From Corynebacterium urogenitale (lineage in GTDB: Bacteria > Actinomycetota > Actinomycetes > Mycobacteriales > Mycobacteriaceae): DNA of 64,000 nt. The translations under genes were made by a program, and so were the position numbers. Each line of letters opens with the position of its first letter. The stretch's first letter is position 1. The stretch is taken from assembly GCF_009026825.1 (NCBI RefSeq), contig NZ_CP045032.1, positions 2,046,001-2,110,000 on the forward strand, written 5' to 3'. Of this stretch, positions 16,096 through 24,422 are shown in pieces. The notes beneath the pieces were generated by a model. That model was given only the letters and a program-made list of their open reading frames with translations. It was not told where the DNA came from and made no database searches.

Positions 16096-17310
16096 CTACA
16101 GCGCCCCCAGCTCGCGTTCTGTGCGGCCGTATTTCTCTTCCGACGCCACCCTGGCCTCCTCCCACCATGTCCTGTGGTTTCGATACCACTCGACGGTGTG
16201 GCGGAGGCCTTCGTCGAAGTTTGTGAATTGTGGTGTCCAACCCAGCGAACGGATAGAGGCAGGATCAATGGCGTAGCGCTTGTCGTGGCCAGGGCGGTCA
16301 GTGACGTGCAAGAAGTGGTTGGGTTGCTCCCCGAAGATCTGTAATAGATCACGCACTACCTGAATATTGGAGCGCTCACCGTCAGCCCCGATGAGGTAGG
16401 TTTCACCTTCGTGGCCGTGCTCGAGGATGCGCCAAACAGCGTCATTGTGATCGTCTACGTGGATCCAGTCCCGCACGTTCAGACCCGCGCCGTACAGGCG
16501 CGGCTGTTGCCCTTCGATGAGTGCGGTGATCTGGCGGGGGATGAACTTCTCGGGATGTTGGCGCGGCCCGTAGTTGTTGGAGCAGTTGGAAATTGTTGCG
16601 CGCAGCCCCTTGGAGCGAACGAAGGCGCGCACAAAGTGGTCAGCGCTGGCCTTTGAAGCTGAGTAAGGCGAGGACGGACGGTATGGAGTGGCCGTTGTGA
16701 AACGCAGGGGATCGTCCAGCTCCAGATCACCGAACACCTCATCAGTGGAGATGTGATGCAGGTGGACTCCGTGCTTCACCGCCGCAGCTGCCAAATTGAC
16801 GGTGCCCTCCACGTTGGTGCGGGCGAAGATCGCAGGATCCAGCAGGGAGTTATCGTTGTGACTTTCCGCTGCAAAGTGGACGATAGCCGCTCCAGCATGA
16901 GCGCTACTATCCCCCTCACTATCGCCACGCTGAGCTTCAGGAATCTCATGGCTGGCCACCCCACGCTGTGCAGGCTGGTAGCCACCTTCAACTGTGCGCT
17001 GCTGACCATCGTGCACTGCCCCATCAGCGGCATCCTTAGCCAATTGACCAACAAGACTATCCACGAGATCCGCGTCCGCGACATCGCCGGCGGTGAAGCT
17101 AAAGCGTCCGGGATAGACCTCTTCAAGGGGCCTGTCGGCGTCGTCCAAAAGGTTGGCGGGATTGGCCGCGTATGTCATCGCATCGAGGACGTGAATGTGC
17201 ACGTCGGGGCGGGTGGCGAGGGTGCGGTGCACAAAATTGGCGCCGATGAAACCAGCTCCGCCGGTCACAAGGAGGTGTGTGAAGGTGCGTGGCTGGGCAG
17301 TGTTCGTCAT
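16096..17310 (-). CDS. rmlB: dTDP-glucose 4,6-dehydratase RmlB with an internal insertion
   Basis: RmlB makes dTDP-4-keto-6-deoxyglucose. It is an extended short-chain dehydrogenase. VTGGAGFIGANF binds NAD (about residues 15-26), ISTDEVFGDL holds the catalytic Thr-Asp-Glu, and YSASKASADH holds the Tyr and Lys. At 404 residues it is about 70 longer than usual. Roughly 49 residues (about 91-139, bases 16894-17040), rich in Gln, Gly, Ala and Glu, are inserted between FTAGDVADADLVDSLV and IVHFAAESHNDNS, just before the conserved HFAAESH strand. All catalytic residues remain. It is separated from rmlA and rmlC by the iron-uptake genes. Confidence 0.92.
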   Translation of the reverse strand: MTNTAQPRTFTHLLVTGGAGFIGANFVHRTLATRPDVHIHVLDAMTYAANPANLLDDADRPLEEVYPGRFSFTAGDVADADLVDSLVGQLAKDAADGAVHDGQQRTVEGGYQPAQRGVASHEIPEAQRGDSEGDSSAHAGAAIVHFAAESHNDNSLLDPAIFARTNVEGTVNLAAAAVKHGVHLHHISTDEVFGDLELDDPLRFTTATPYRPSSPYSASKASADHFVRAFVRSKGLRATISNCSNNYGPRQHPEKFIPRQITALIEGQQPRLYGAGLNVRDWIHVDDHNDAVWRILEHGHEGETYLIGADGERSNIQVVRDLLQIFGEQPNHFLHVTDRPGHDKRYAIDPASIRSLGWTPQFTNFDEGLRHTVEWYRNHRTWWEEARVASEEKYGRTERELGAL

Positions 17311-17358
17311 GGTTCCCCAGCCTACGCGCCCGACATGGCGCGGTCAGCACCGTTGAGA

Positions 17359-17862
17359 CTAGGCGCGCTCGAACTCGTCGGTATCGACTTCATCGAGTTC
17401 CGCATCGAGGCGCTTCATGTCCATTGCACGAGTTTTCTTGGCCGCGAACTGGGCAGCAACGCCACCTGCAATGCCCCCGACGACACCGCCACAGATGAGC
17501 CCGATGCCTGAAGAGATTTCAGCTTCGTAGGCGTTAACCCAGATACCTGCAATCCACACCGCAATGACGATGATCAGGAACGCCATCTCGAAGCCATTAG
17601 CTTTCAGCGACGAAGGGCGCGGCACCCGTTTACTCATCCACCGACCGGCAATGAACGAACAGATCGGAGCGGCGAGAATGAGCAGCAGCGACCAGAGCGA
17701 CTGAGGGCCGGGAATGACCCAGGCCAAGATCGCGGCCATGAGAACCGTCACGTAGGTCGTCAGATGGAGAGCAAGAGTCGAAGACTGATGCATAATCTCG
17801 CGCTCATACTCGTCATTTACTGCATTGTTGTAGCGCTGGAGGACACTATCGAGGTAGCTCAC
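17359..17862 (-). CDS. Membrane protein paired with an XRE regulator
   Basis: A 167-residue protein, function unknown. It has four predicted membrane helices in two pairs (about 29-70 and 92-135), a conserved-looking GRWMSKRVPRP loop, and a Lys/Arg then Asp/Glu-rich C-terminus (MDMKRLDAELDEVDTDEFE). Its start overlaps the stop of the XRE gene by four bases (ATGA), so the two are coupled. Small XRE regulators next to multi-helix membrane proteins are common in Gram-positive bacteria, and the membrane partner often modulates the regulator. No enzymatic motif is visible. Confidence 0.75.
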   Translation of the reverse strand: MSYLDSVLQRYNNAVNDEYEREIMHQSSTLALHLTTYVTVLMAAILAWVIPGPQSLWSLLLILAAPICSFIAGRWMSKRVPRPSSLKANGFEMAFLIIVIAVWIAGIWVNAYEAEISSGIGLICGGVVGGIAGGVAAQFAAKKTRAMDMKRLDAELDEVDTDEFERA

Positions 17863-18083
17863 TGGTCGTTCTCCTGTTCCGATCCAAATACTTGTTCAAC
17901 GGTCTTGTTGAGGGTGGTGCAGATATCGAGCGCTAAGTGCACCGAGGGCGAATAGTTACCGCGTTCGATGTTGGCGATGGTCTGCCGAGAAACCCCGACC
18001 TTTTCTGCCAACTCCGCTTGCGATAGCTCGTGCCACCTCCGGTACCGGCGCACCATGTTGGAGTATTGCCTGCCATCTCCCAT
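17859..18083 (-). CDS. XRE-family helix-turn-helix regulator
   Basis: A 74-residue protein made of one HTH_3 domain: MVRRYRRWHELSQAELAEKVG, then the recognition helix SRQTIANIERGNYSPS. It resembles the compact YozG/YgzD-type regulators. ATG 18083 is preceded by aggtga. A GTG at 18098 and an ATG at 18056 are alternatives. A perfect 9-bp dyad lies 60 bases upstream and is the best operator candidate. Confidence 0.85.
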   Translation of the reverse strand: MGDGRQYSNMVRRYRRWHELSQAELAEKVGVSRQTIANIERGNYSPSVHLALDICTTLNKTVEQVFGSEQENDQ

Positions 18084-18142
18084 GGAAGCTCTGATCACCT
18101 CACCATTTACTTTGTTAGTCGTTCAGTCAATCTTCCTAGCCT

Positions 18143-18166
18143 TAATGTAAAATATTCTTTACATTA
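18143..18166. promoter_or_regulatory. Perfect 9-bp dyad, candidate XRE operator
   Basis: TAATGTAAA-atattc-TTTACATTA lies between the XRE gene and the divergent membrane-protein operon. It is unusually A+T-rich for this genome. The 18084-18319 gap contains this site and no gene. Confidence 0.6.
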
Positions 18167-18319
18167 CGTCAAGCGATCGGGAGTAATTCACCGAAGGAGA
18201 GCAGATTCAATAGCGAATCACGTTTCCGCCTCACCTTTACTTGCCAAGAAGAAAAGCGCTATGTTTGCCAGTGAGGAAAGTAAATAATTCGCAGATCACC
18301 ACACCTAGCGACACACACC

Positions 18320-18793
18320 ATGAACCACAACACAGAACCCCACTCCCCCGATGAGGCGAGAAGTGCTTTGTCAGCAGTTACTGACGTCGAATGGAAAACA
18401 CGGCGACCACAACTCTGGGGAACAATTCCCTTGGGCCTCTTTGCCGCTGCATTCATCTTCGTACTGCTGCTAAAAAGCTGGTGGTTAGCCCTAGGGATCT
18501 TCGCCATAGGCTGCATCATCGGCGCGATCGCCGCGAAGAAGGATCACCTGGGAATTAGAGAAAGCACACCCTTCGACCACTTCCCCGAGAGTAGCTCGCG
18601 CGATTGGGGCTATGTTCTAGCCCATTTCGCAATGTTCTTCCTCATCGGGATCGTCGAGTTTCCTAGCGATCCCCGACCACTGTGGGTCTGGGCTTTCTTC
18701 ATCACGATCAGCTCTTTAGGCGGAATTCTTATAGCGCAGTGGTACCGCCGGATGCTTCTGGGTTCCTGGCTACAGCAGGAGGAACAGAGATGA
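18320..18793 (+). CDS. Four-helix membrane protein A of an unknown operon
   Basis: A 157-residue protein, not recognised. Two pairs of membrane helices (about 34-72 and 93-140) are separated by a hydrophilic loop containing SSSRDWGYV. A Trp-rich start to the last helix (PLWVWAFF) and a basic QWYRR end follow. The same plan is seen in the next two proteins, suggesting an old duplication. TAGCGA eight bases before the ATG may give a leaderless transcript. It is the first gene of a tightly packed four-gene operon. Confidence 0.7.
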   Translation: MNHNTEPHSPDEARSALSAVTDVEWKTRRPQLWGTIPLGLFAAAFIFVLLLKSWWLALGIFAIGCIIGAIAAKKDHLGIRESTPFDHFPESSSRDWGYVLAHFAMFFLIGIVEFPSDPRPLWVWAFFITISSLGGILIAQWYRRMLLGSWLQQEEQR

Positions 18794-19275
18794 CGGAGAA
18801 TGCACGCCAAGCAGATGACTCAGAGCGTTACATAGGGCGAAACCCAGATCAAACACCGCGAGACCAGATCGCGAAAACCCTTGCCGCTGGTGCTGGCGTT
18901 GCAGGGGGACTGGCATTCACCGCATCAATCCTGGGTGCAACTGCAGTATCCATCGCTGCGCTCTGCTTTGCCCTGGTCATGATCGCGGGACTGACCTACT
19001 TGACGAAGAGAAATCTCCTCATCCTCAACTGGCTCATAGAGACTTCCGGCGATCACTGGACGCGATGGCACTGGATAATACTTCTCTGCCCATGTGCCCT
19101 CATCCCCACTTCAATCCTTCTTGGCTGGGATACGTCAAGGTGGGCTCTACCCCTCGCAGCCATCTTTGGCGCAACCTGCGGATACGCCCTCTACCGTGTG
19201 GTTCGTTACGAAGCTTTCTGGTCCGAGGAAGCCCAAGCAGAACTAGAGACTCTCCAACCAAGGAAGAAGAAATGA
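18790..19275 (+). CDS. Four-helix membrane protein B of the same operon
   Basis: A 161-residue protein, function unknown. ATG 18790 overlaps the previous stop (ATGA), with caggagga just upstream. Helix pairs lie at about 29-73 and 93-135, the loop contains SGDHWTRW, and the last helix starts SRWALPLAAI and ends GYALYRVVR, matching proteins A and C in layout. A charged C-terminal tail ends in KKK. Upstream in-frame codons overlap gene A and are not needed. Confidence 0.7.
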   Translation: MTENARQADDSERYIGRNPDQTPRDQIAKTLAAGAGVAGGLAFTASILGATAVSIAALCFALVMIAGLTYLTKRNLLILNWLIETSGDHWTRWHWIILLCPCALIPTSILLGWDTSRWALPLAAIFGATCGYALYRVVRYEAFWSEEAQAELETLQPRKKK

Positions 19276-19277
19276 TT

Positions 19278-19949
19278 ATGGCCAGCGACAACCATGACCG
19301 AACCAATGCGCTCACCGCTTTAGGTGATATCGACCGGATGATTCAGCGAGCAGAAGCGGAGGAACGCACGCGAGCCACGCCCGTCATCGCGCTAGTGATC
19401 ATTTCCTCCATAATTGTCGCCATAACGACGTTCTGCATATTTCTCCGCTGGCAACCAGCAGCATGGATTGGGGTGGCTCTGTTATGCGTTCTGGTGATCG
19501 CCACGACTGTGCTCTCAAAGAAACTCAATGTCAGTCGAAGCTCGTTGCAGGACCCACTGGAGCGCAGATGGTCCCCATGGTCCCTGGGAATCGCCCTGCT
19601 TCCTCTGTCGCTCATCATCAGTGACATCATCGAGGACAACAACCATCCATGGTGGGGTTACTTGCTAGCCATACCCACAGCTGGGGTATGCGGTTACAGC
19701 TACTACCAAATTGGAATGGCGGACATCATCCATCCAGGTCAGCAGCGGGACCAACTCAACGGTCCCTCGGCTTTTCCACCCGATGCAGCCAACCAGAACT
19801 CCCCTGACGGTGCAGCCGCCCAAAACTCCCCTGATGGCGTGGCCAACCGAGACTCCGCACACAGCATTAAAGACCAATCCTCACCACGCAACACTGCTAA
19901 CCAAGCGTCCGCGGACGACACGGTTGATTCCGAGCGAGACCATGGCTAA
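19278..19949 (+). CDS. Four-helix membrane protein C with a repetitive tail
   Basis: A 223-residue protein, function unknown. It has two helix pairs like A and B. The loop carries ERRWSPWSLG, and the last helix runs from NHPWWGYLLAI to GYSYYQIGM. A hydrophilic tail of about 65 residues follows, with imperfect repeats of the type NQNSPDGAA / AQNSPDGVA. ATG 19278 is eight bases after aggaagaag. An ATG at 19272 overlaps the previous stop and is equally possible. Translational coupling with its neighbours is clear. Confidence 0.7.
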   Translation: MASDNHDRTNALTALGDIDRMIQRAEAEERTRATPVIALVIISSIIVAITTFCIFLRWQPAAWIGVALLCVLVIATTVLSKKLNVSRSSLQDPLERRWSPWSLGIALLPLSLIISDIIEDNNHPWWGYLLAIPTAGVCGYSYYQIGMADIIHPGQQRDQLNGPSAFPPDAANQNSPDGAAAQNSPDGVANRDSAHSIKDQSSPRNTANQASADDTVDSERDHG

Positions 19950-20265
19950 TTCCATTGATCCAGTGATCCACCCGATCAACCGGCTCCGCATCTGTGCTGC
20001 GCTTAATGCTGCAGGCGCTATCGAAGCAGGCAAAGGTGGCATCAACTATGAGATGAAGTTTGGCCGCTTACAGGCAATCGTAGAGCTCTCTGACAGCGCG
20101 TTATCCAAGCAAATATCCGCGCTCGAGCAGGCTGGATACGTAAGCAAACATCGCGAATATGGCTCCACGCGGGCCAAGGATTCAGTATGGGTCTCACTCA
20201 CCATTCAGGGGAAGCGATCCTTCGACTCCCACGTCGCAGCGCTCCGTGAACTAGCCGGACAGTAA
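19942..20265 (+). CDS. Winged-helix transcriptional regulator (HTH_34-like)
   Basis: A 107-residue MarR-like winged helix protein. VIHPINRLRICAALNAAG begins the domain, LSDSALSKQISALEQAGYVSKHR is the recognition helix and wing, and VSLTIQGKRSFDSHVAALREL is the C-terminal dimer helix. This pattern is that of the HTH_34 group. It overlaps gene C by eight bases and closes the operon, so it probably regulates the three membrane proteins. The trigger is unknown. Confidence 0.82.
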   Translation: MANSIDPVIHPINRLRICAALNAAGAIEAGKGGINYEMKFGRLQAIVELSDSALSKQISALEQAGYVSKHREYGSTRAKDSVWVSLTIQGKRSFDSHVAALRELAGQ

Positions 20266-20340
20266 AGCCTCGATCGCTAACCTCGTCCAGCCCAGCACAC
20301 CACACCGAGCCCCCGCCCGCGCACGCATTCGCCGGCCTCG

Positions 20341-20427
20341 TGAACAAATCTCCCTCACGTTGCGAATGAGCCTGCTAAAAGCCCAGGTCGGAGAAAAGCC
20401 CCACGCAACGTGAGGGAGATTTGTTCA
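20341..20427. repeat. 24-bp perfect inverted repeat with conserved loop core
   Basis: Arms at 20341-20364 and 20404-20427 pair without mismatch across a 39-base spacer. The spacer contains AAAAGCCCAGGTCGG (20377-20391), which is also the loop core of a different hairpin at 52757. It sits between convergent genes ending at 20265 and 20553 and may terminate both, but no T-tract follows. The rest of 20266-20552 shows nothing else. Confidence 0.8.
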
Positions 20428-20552
20428 ACGGCGCCGCATAAACCAGCCACATCATGGAAATAGCCGCGGATGCAGAGCAACCACGGCTACAAAGGAGGCC
20501 GCCCGCGACAAGCAGACGGCCTCACATCGAGTTCATATTCAATTCAGCACAG

Positions 20553-21665
20553 CTAGTTCAGGCCGGCGTAAGAGTGCAGGCCGGAGACAACCATGTTGAT
20601 GAAGAACAGGTTGAAGACCATCGTGGCAAAAGCAATCACGTTGATCCACGCCGCCTTATTGCCACGCCAGCCAGGGGTCGCACGCGCGTGCAGGTACACC
20701 GCGTAAATCATCCAGGTGATCAGGGATACGGTCTCCTTCGGATCCCAACCCCAGAAACGGCCCCACGCAGCATCCGCCCAGATCGCACCGAAGACCACGC
20801 CCAAGCCGAAGATCGGCAGTGCCCACACAGCGGTGCGGTAGGCCAGCGCATCCAGCTTCGCAGCATCAGGCAACGGAGAAGCAATCGCACCGAGAATGCC
20901 CTTCTCCTTGCCCTTCGGCTGGGCACGACGCACTAGGTACATGATGGAAGCCATACCGGACAGCAGACCAATGCCACCACCGATAGACACAGTAGACACG
21001 TGGATCGGGAACCAGCCAGACTGCAGGGACGGCACCACCGGAGCAGTCTCCGCATACAGGTTCGTGCCGGCATAGAACAGCAGCGCCACCACCGGGGTCA
21101 GCAGCCATGGCCACATCACACGCATGGACTTGCGCTGGATCACCGCGGCCGAAATAACCATCGCGAACAGAGTCACCACAGTCACGTACTCGAACAGATT
21201 GCCCCAAGGGAAGCGACCAGCAGCAAGTCCGCGCAGAATAACCTGCACAGCATGAACGGCAACCGCCAACCACACGAGAGCCTGAGTCACACCACCCAGC
21301 TTGTCCGCACGGTTCACGCGCTTGAGGATCGCATCGGCGCGCAGCGTCTCTGGGAGAGAGGACTCATCCACAGCGCCCGCAGCCGAAACTCCGCGCGCAT
21401 CATCGTCACTGACTCCACGGCCACCAACGCCGCTGCCAGCATCCGATCCCGCACCGGCTCCCACCGTGACCTTCTCACGCTGGGCTGCATTCGCCTTCAC
21501 TTCGCTCAGCACCTTCGCGCGCTCGCGCCGCTTCTCGCTCGCTAGGTGCGCCTGGCTGTAGTACAGCAGGGATACTGCCAGTGCCAAGAGGTAGATAGTA
21601 ACGGCAGCGATGAAAGCGCTATCGGAAAAACCAGCCAGATTCTGGTCGATGTTCGTGTTACCCAT
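20553..21665 (-). CDS. ccsB: Cytochrome c biogenesis protein CcsB (heme handling, system II)
   Basis: CcsB (also called ResC or CcsA) works with ResB to export heme and attach it to apocytochrome c outside the membrane. It is a 370-residue protein with about eight helices. The tryptophan-rich WWD-type motif appears as WGRFWGWDPKETVSLITWM, the heme-binding signature of this family, with conserved His residues in flanking loops. The N-terminal 100 residues include a Gly/Ala/Ser-rich cytoplasmic loop that is probably disordered. It is downstream of resB on the same strand, with a 180-base gap between them. The gap shows no gene. Confidence 0.93.
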   Translation of the reverse strand: MGNTNIDQNLAGFSDSAFIAAVTIYLLALAVSLLYYSQAHLASEKRRERAKVLSEVKANAAQREKVTVGAGAGSDAGSGVGGRGVSDDDARGVSAAGAVDESSLPETLRADAILKRVNRADKLGGVTQALVWLAVAVHAVQVILRGLAAGRFPWGNLFEYVTVVTLFAMVISAAVIQRKSMRVMWPWLLTPVVALLFYAGTNLYAETAPVVPSLQSGWFPIHVSTVSIGGGIGLLSGMASIMYLVRRAQPKGKEKGILGAIASPLPDAAKLDALAYRTAVWALPIFGLGVVFGAIWADAAWGRFWGWDPKETVSLITWMIYAVYLHARATPGWRGNKAAWINVIAFATMVFNLFFINMVVSGLHSYAGLN

Positions 21666-21845
21666 GATCCTTCAATCTCTTCCCCACAGCACCGCTGCGA
21701 ACCCACCTCACGGCACGATCCGTGAGGGCGCAGGACACCCTGGGGAGGTATTTCATCTCCATACTTAAGTTAGCCCGCTAGCTACGCGAAAGACAACCCC
21801 GAGCGACACACAATATTCGCAGCTAACGGCCATATTTTCAGCCCG

Positions 21846-23570
21846 CTAGTCCTCTTCGCCGCGAGCCTTGCGGATCGCCTCATCCAATCCATCGTCGAAG
21901 GACTCGGTCCAGTCCATGCCATCGGAGTTGTAATCCTCCTCCAGCTCCTCCTCGTCGAGCTCCAGGATCCGCTCGGCGCGGCGGTTAAACTCCGAACCCC
22001 AACCGGCGGAATCGGTGCGCGCCAGACCGGCGATCTCCACGTGCGTCCGTCCGCCCTCCAGTGGCGTCAAGCGCACCCAGAAGCGGCGACGCTTCACCAT
22101 CAGCGAGCCCACGAGGCTCACCAACATGAGGATGGAGAAGAACAGCACCCACAGCACCGTCGGATCGCGGGAGATCTGCAGGTTCACAAACTCCTCCGCA
22201 CCATCGAAGCTAATCTCCGTTCCATCATCCAGCGTCACGGATTCACCCTGCTTCAGGTTCACCCGATCCAGTTTCTGCATCGCACCGCTGTGCAACTGCT
22301 CCGGGTCCAAGGAGAAGATGTTCTGGCTACGTCCGCCGTCCAGGCCGGTATCGCCCCTGTAGACGTCGATCGCCACGGCAGGGTCGCGCAAGGCCGGAAA
22401 GTTGGAGCTCAGCAATTCGCCATTGTCACCCGTGAACTCTGCCGAAGGTGCAAACAGTCCCTGGATGGAGATCTGCTGCTGGCGTCGTTCCAAAAGGTCG
22501 GGGTACATGCCCGCCGGCGGGTCCCAACGCACTGCACCGGAGGACAGGAAGTAGGTCAGGTCATCCGGGCGGAACTGAATGGTCTCCGTCCGCTTCTCAC
22601 CATTGGGCCAGGTGATCGTGAAGGTCGGCGCGTAGCCGTGCCCCTGCAGGTACACGCGATCGCCCATGATGCGCAGCGGGTGGTTGACCCGCAGCTTCTC
22701 GTGCTCCCACTCATCTGTCGGCAGCATCGCCGTTTCGGCATCTGCGTAGTCGATGTTGGACTCGAAGTGCAAGGCCTGACCATTGTCCAGGTACTCCGCC
22801 TTGAAGTCCTTAATGTTCACGCAGAAAGGAGTCAGCCCTGTGCCGTCGAAGACGGGCCCGTTGCGGAAGGAATCGAAGTTGGACACGGCGGAGTTGCAGA
22901 ACTGCGACTGCTCCGTTCCCGCCACCACGATGACCTGGCCTTCGTAGTACAGCATGCGCCCGGCGGCGACGCTGATGAGGATGCCGACGAGCGAGAGGTG
23001 GAACACCAGGTTCGCGGCCTCACGCAGGTAGCCGCGCTCCGCGGATAGGGACCATTTGCCCGCGCGGTCGTCCTCGGGCTGAACCGCGTTGGACTGCCAA
23101 CCCTTGAACTCCTTCTTCAACCGGCGTTGGACCTCCTCCGGGGAGGCGTCCAGGTCCCCCTCAACGAAGTTCGGCATCCGCTTCAGCACCTTGGGCGCGC
23201 GTGGCGGTGCACTGCGCAGAGCCTTGTAGTGGTCCCAGGAGCGCGGCAGAATGCAGCCGATGAGGGAGATGAACAGCAGCACGTAGATGGCGGCGAACCA
23301 GGTGGAGCTGAAGACGTCGAAGAGCTGCAGCTTGTCGAAGATCTCAGCGGTCTTGCCGTTGGCCTCCATGTACTTGTCCACGTTGTCGCGGTTGAGCGAG
23401 CGTTGCGGCAACAGCGCACCGGGCACGGCGGCGAGCGCCAGCAGCACCATGAGCACCAGCGCCGTCTTCATTTTCGTCAGCCACTGCCACAGTGATTTCG
23501 GCCCGGAGAGGATCGTCTTCAGCATGCTGTTGCTCTTTGTCTGTCTGCTTTGTTCTGTCTGCTTCGCCAT
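21846..23570 (-). CDS. resB: Cytochrome c biogenesis protein ResB
   Basis: ResB is the partner of CcsB in system II cytochrome c maturation. It has 574 residues. Three membrane helices are in the N-terminal half (the first containing LWQWLTKMKTALVLMVLLALAAVPG, of the conserved ResB start), a large extracytoplasmic domain lies at about 230-440, and a last helix (LWVLFFSILMLVSLVGSL) precedes an acidic cytoplasmic tail. Only the opening part of each motif is quoted. It sits 33 bases after ccdA in the order resA-ccdA-resB-ccsB, the usual actinobacterial arrangement. Confidence 0.93.
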   Translation of the reverse strand: MAKQTEQSRQTKSNSMLKTILSGPKSLWQWLTKMKTALVLMVLLALAAVPGALLPQRSLNRDNVDKYMEANGKTAEIFDKLQLFDVFSSTWFAAIYVLLFISLIGCILPRSWDHYKALRSAPPRAPKVLKRMPNFVEGDLDASPEEVQRRLKKEFKGWQSNAVQPEDDRAGKWSLSAERGYLREAANLVFHLSLVGILISVAAGRMLYYEGQVIVVAGTEQSQFCNSAVSNFDSFRNGPVFDGTGLTPFCVNIKDFKAEYLDNGQALHFESNIDYADAETAMLPTDEWEHEKLRVNHPLRIMGDRVYLQGHGYAPTFTITWPNGEKRTETIQFRPDDLTYFLSSGAVRWDPPAGMYPDLLERRQQQISIQGLFAPSAEFTGDNGELLSSNFPALRDPAVAIDVYRGDTGLDGGRSQNIFSLDPEQLHSGAMQKLDRVNLKQGESVTLDDGTEISFDGAEEFVNLQISRDPTVLWVLFFSILMLVSLVGSLMVKRRRFWVRLTPLEGGRTHVEIAGLARTDSAGWGSEFNRRAERILELDEEELEEDYNSDGMDWTESFDDGLDEAIRKARGEED

Positions 23571-23603
23571 GTCTGTTCTTTGTGTTCGACGCCCACAGGC
23601 CCG

Positions 23604-24419
23604 CTAGATCGGCAACGTCGTGTCAGAAATGAAGGCCACGCGGATCCACTCAATCATGACCGCCCACTGGCCGGTGATCAAGAGGATGCCGACGATCACC
23701 AGTAGGGCTCCGCCGATCATCTGGATGGTGCGGGAGTGCTTCCTCAACCATCCCACGCCGCGCAGAGCCTTGGAAGAGCCGAGCGCCACGAGGATGAATG
23801 GCAATCCCAGGCCCAGGCAGTAGGCCACGATGAGAGTCACACCGCGGACCGCGGTCATGCCCTCCGTGCCGGCGGAGACGGAAATGATGGCTGCAAGGGT
23901 TGGCCCCAGGCACGGGGTCCACCCGAGTGCGAACACGCCACCGAGCAGGGGTGCACCGGCGATGGTCGTCCACCGCTTCGGGGCGATGCGGGTATCACGC
24001 TGCAGGGGCTTGATGAAGCCCATGAAGATGATGCCCATGAGAATCGTTACGGCACCGCCGACGCGCATGAGCAGCTCCTGGTTGAGCATCAACTGGCTGA
24101 TCATGCCGAAGACCGTGGCGGTCGCGAGGACGAATACGACTGTGAATCCCAGCACGAACAGCAGCGCTGCGGAGGCGACACGTCCCCGCTTCTTCTTCAC
24201 CACCGTGCCTTCGGCTGTGTATTCAGTCTCTGCCCCGACCACGCCGGCGAGGTAGGAAATATAGCCGGGTACCAGTGGCACTACGCACGGGGAGGCGAAG
24301 GACACCAGTCCAGCGATCGCGGCTGCGAGCAAGGCGAGAAGGATCGGGCCGGCGGCGACGGTATCGGCAAATTGTTGGCCGATGCCCTGCGCCAGGATCA
24401 AGGATGAATCGTTCATCAC
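23604..24419 (-). CDS. ccdA: Thiol-disulfide transporter CcdA
   Basis: CcdA carries reducing equivalents across the membrane to keep apocytochrome heme-binding cysteines reduced. It has 271 residues and six helices. The two redox cysteines are in SFASPCVVPLVPGY and LGWTPCLGPTLAA, both conserved in the DsbD/CcdA family. It lies three bases after the resA stop and is clearly in one operon. ResA is its likely electron acceptor. Confidence 0.94.
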   Translation of the reverse strand: MMNDSSLILAQGIGQQFADTVAAGPILLALLAAAIAGLVSFASPCVVPLVPGYISYLAGVVGAETEYTAEGTVVKKKRGRVASAALLFVLGFTVVFVLATATVFGMISQLMLNQELLMRVGGAVTILMGIIFMGFIKPLQRDTRIAPKRWTTIAGAPLLGGVFALGWTPCLGPTLAAIISVSAGTEGMTAVRGVTLIVAYCLGLGLPFILVALGSSKALRGVGWLRKHSRTIQMIGGALLVIVGILLITGQWAVMIEWIRVAFISDTTLPI

Positions 24420-24422
24420 GTC

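Noticed and set aside
21768..21786. DtxR box upstream of ccsB
   Set aside because: Only the right half (ggctaacttaa) matches. The full 19-mer scores 10 of 19.
23586..23597. A further copy of the repeated 10-mer just before resB
   Set aside because: It reads cgacgcccac, which differs from CGACGCCACC in the last bases.
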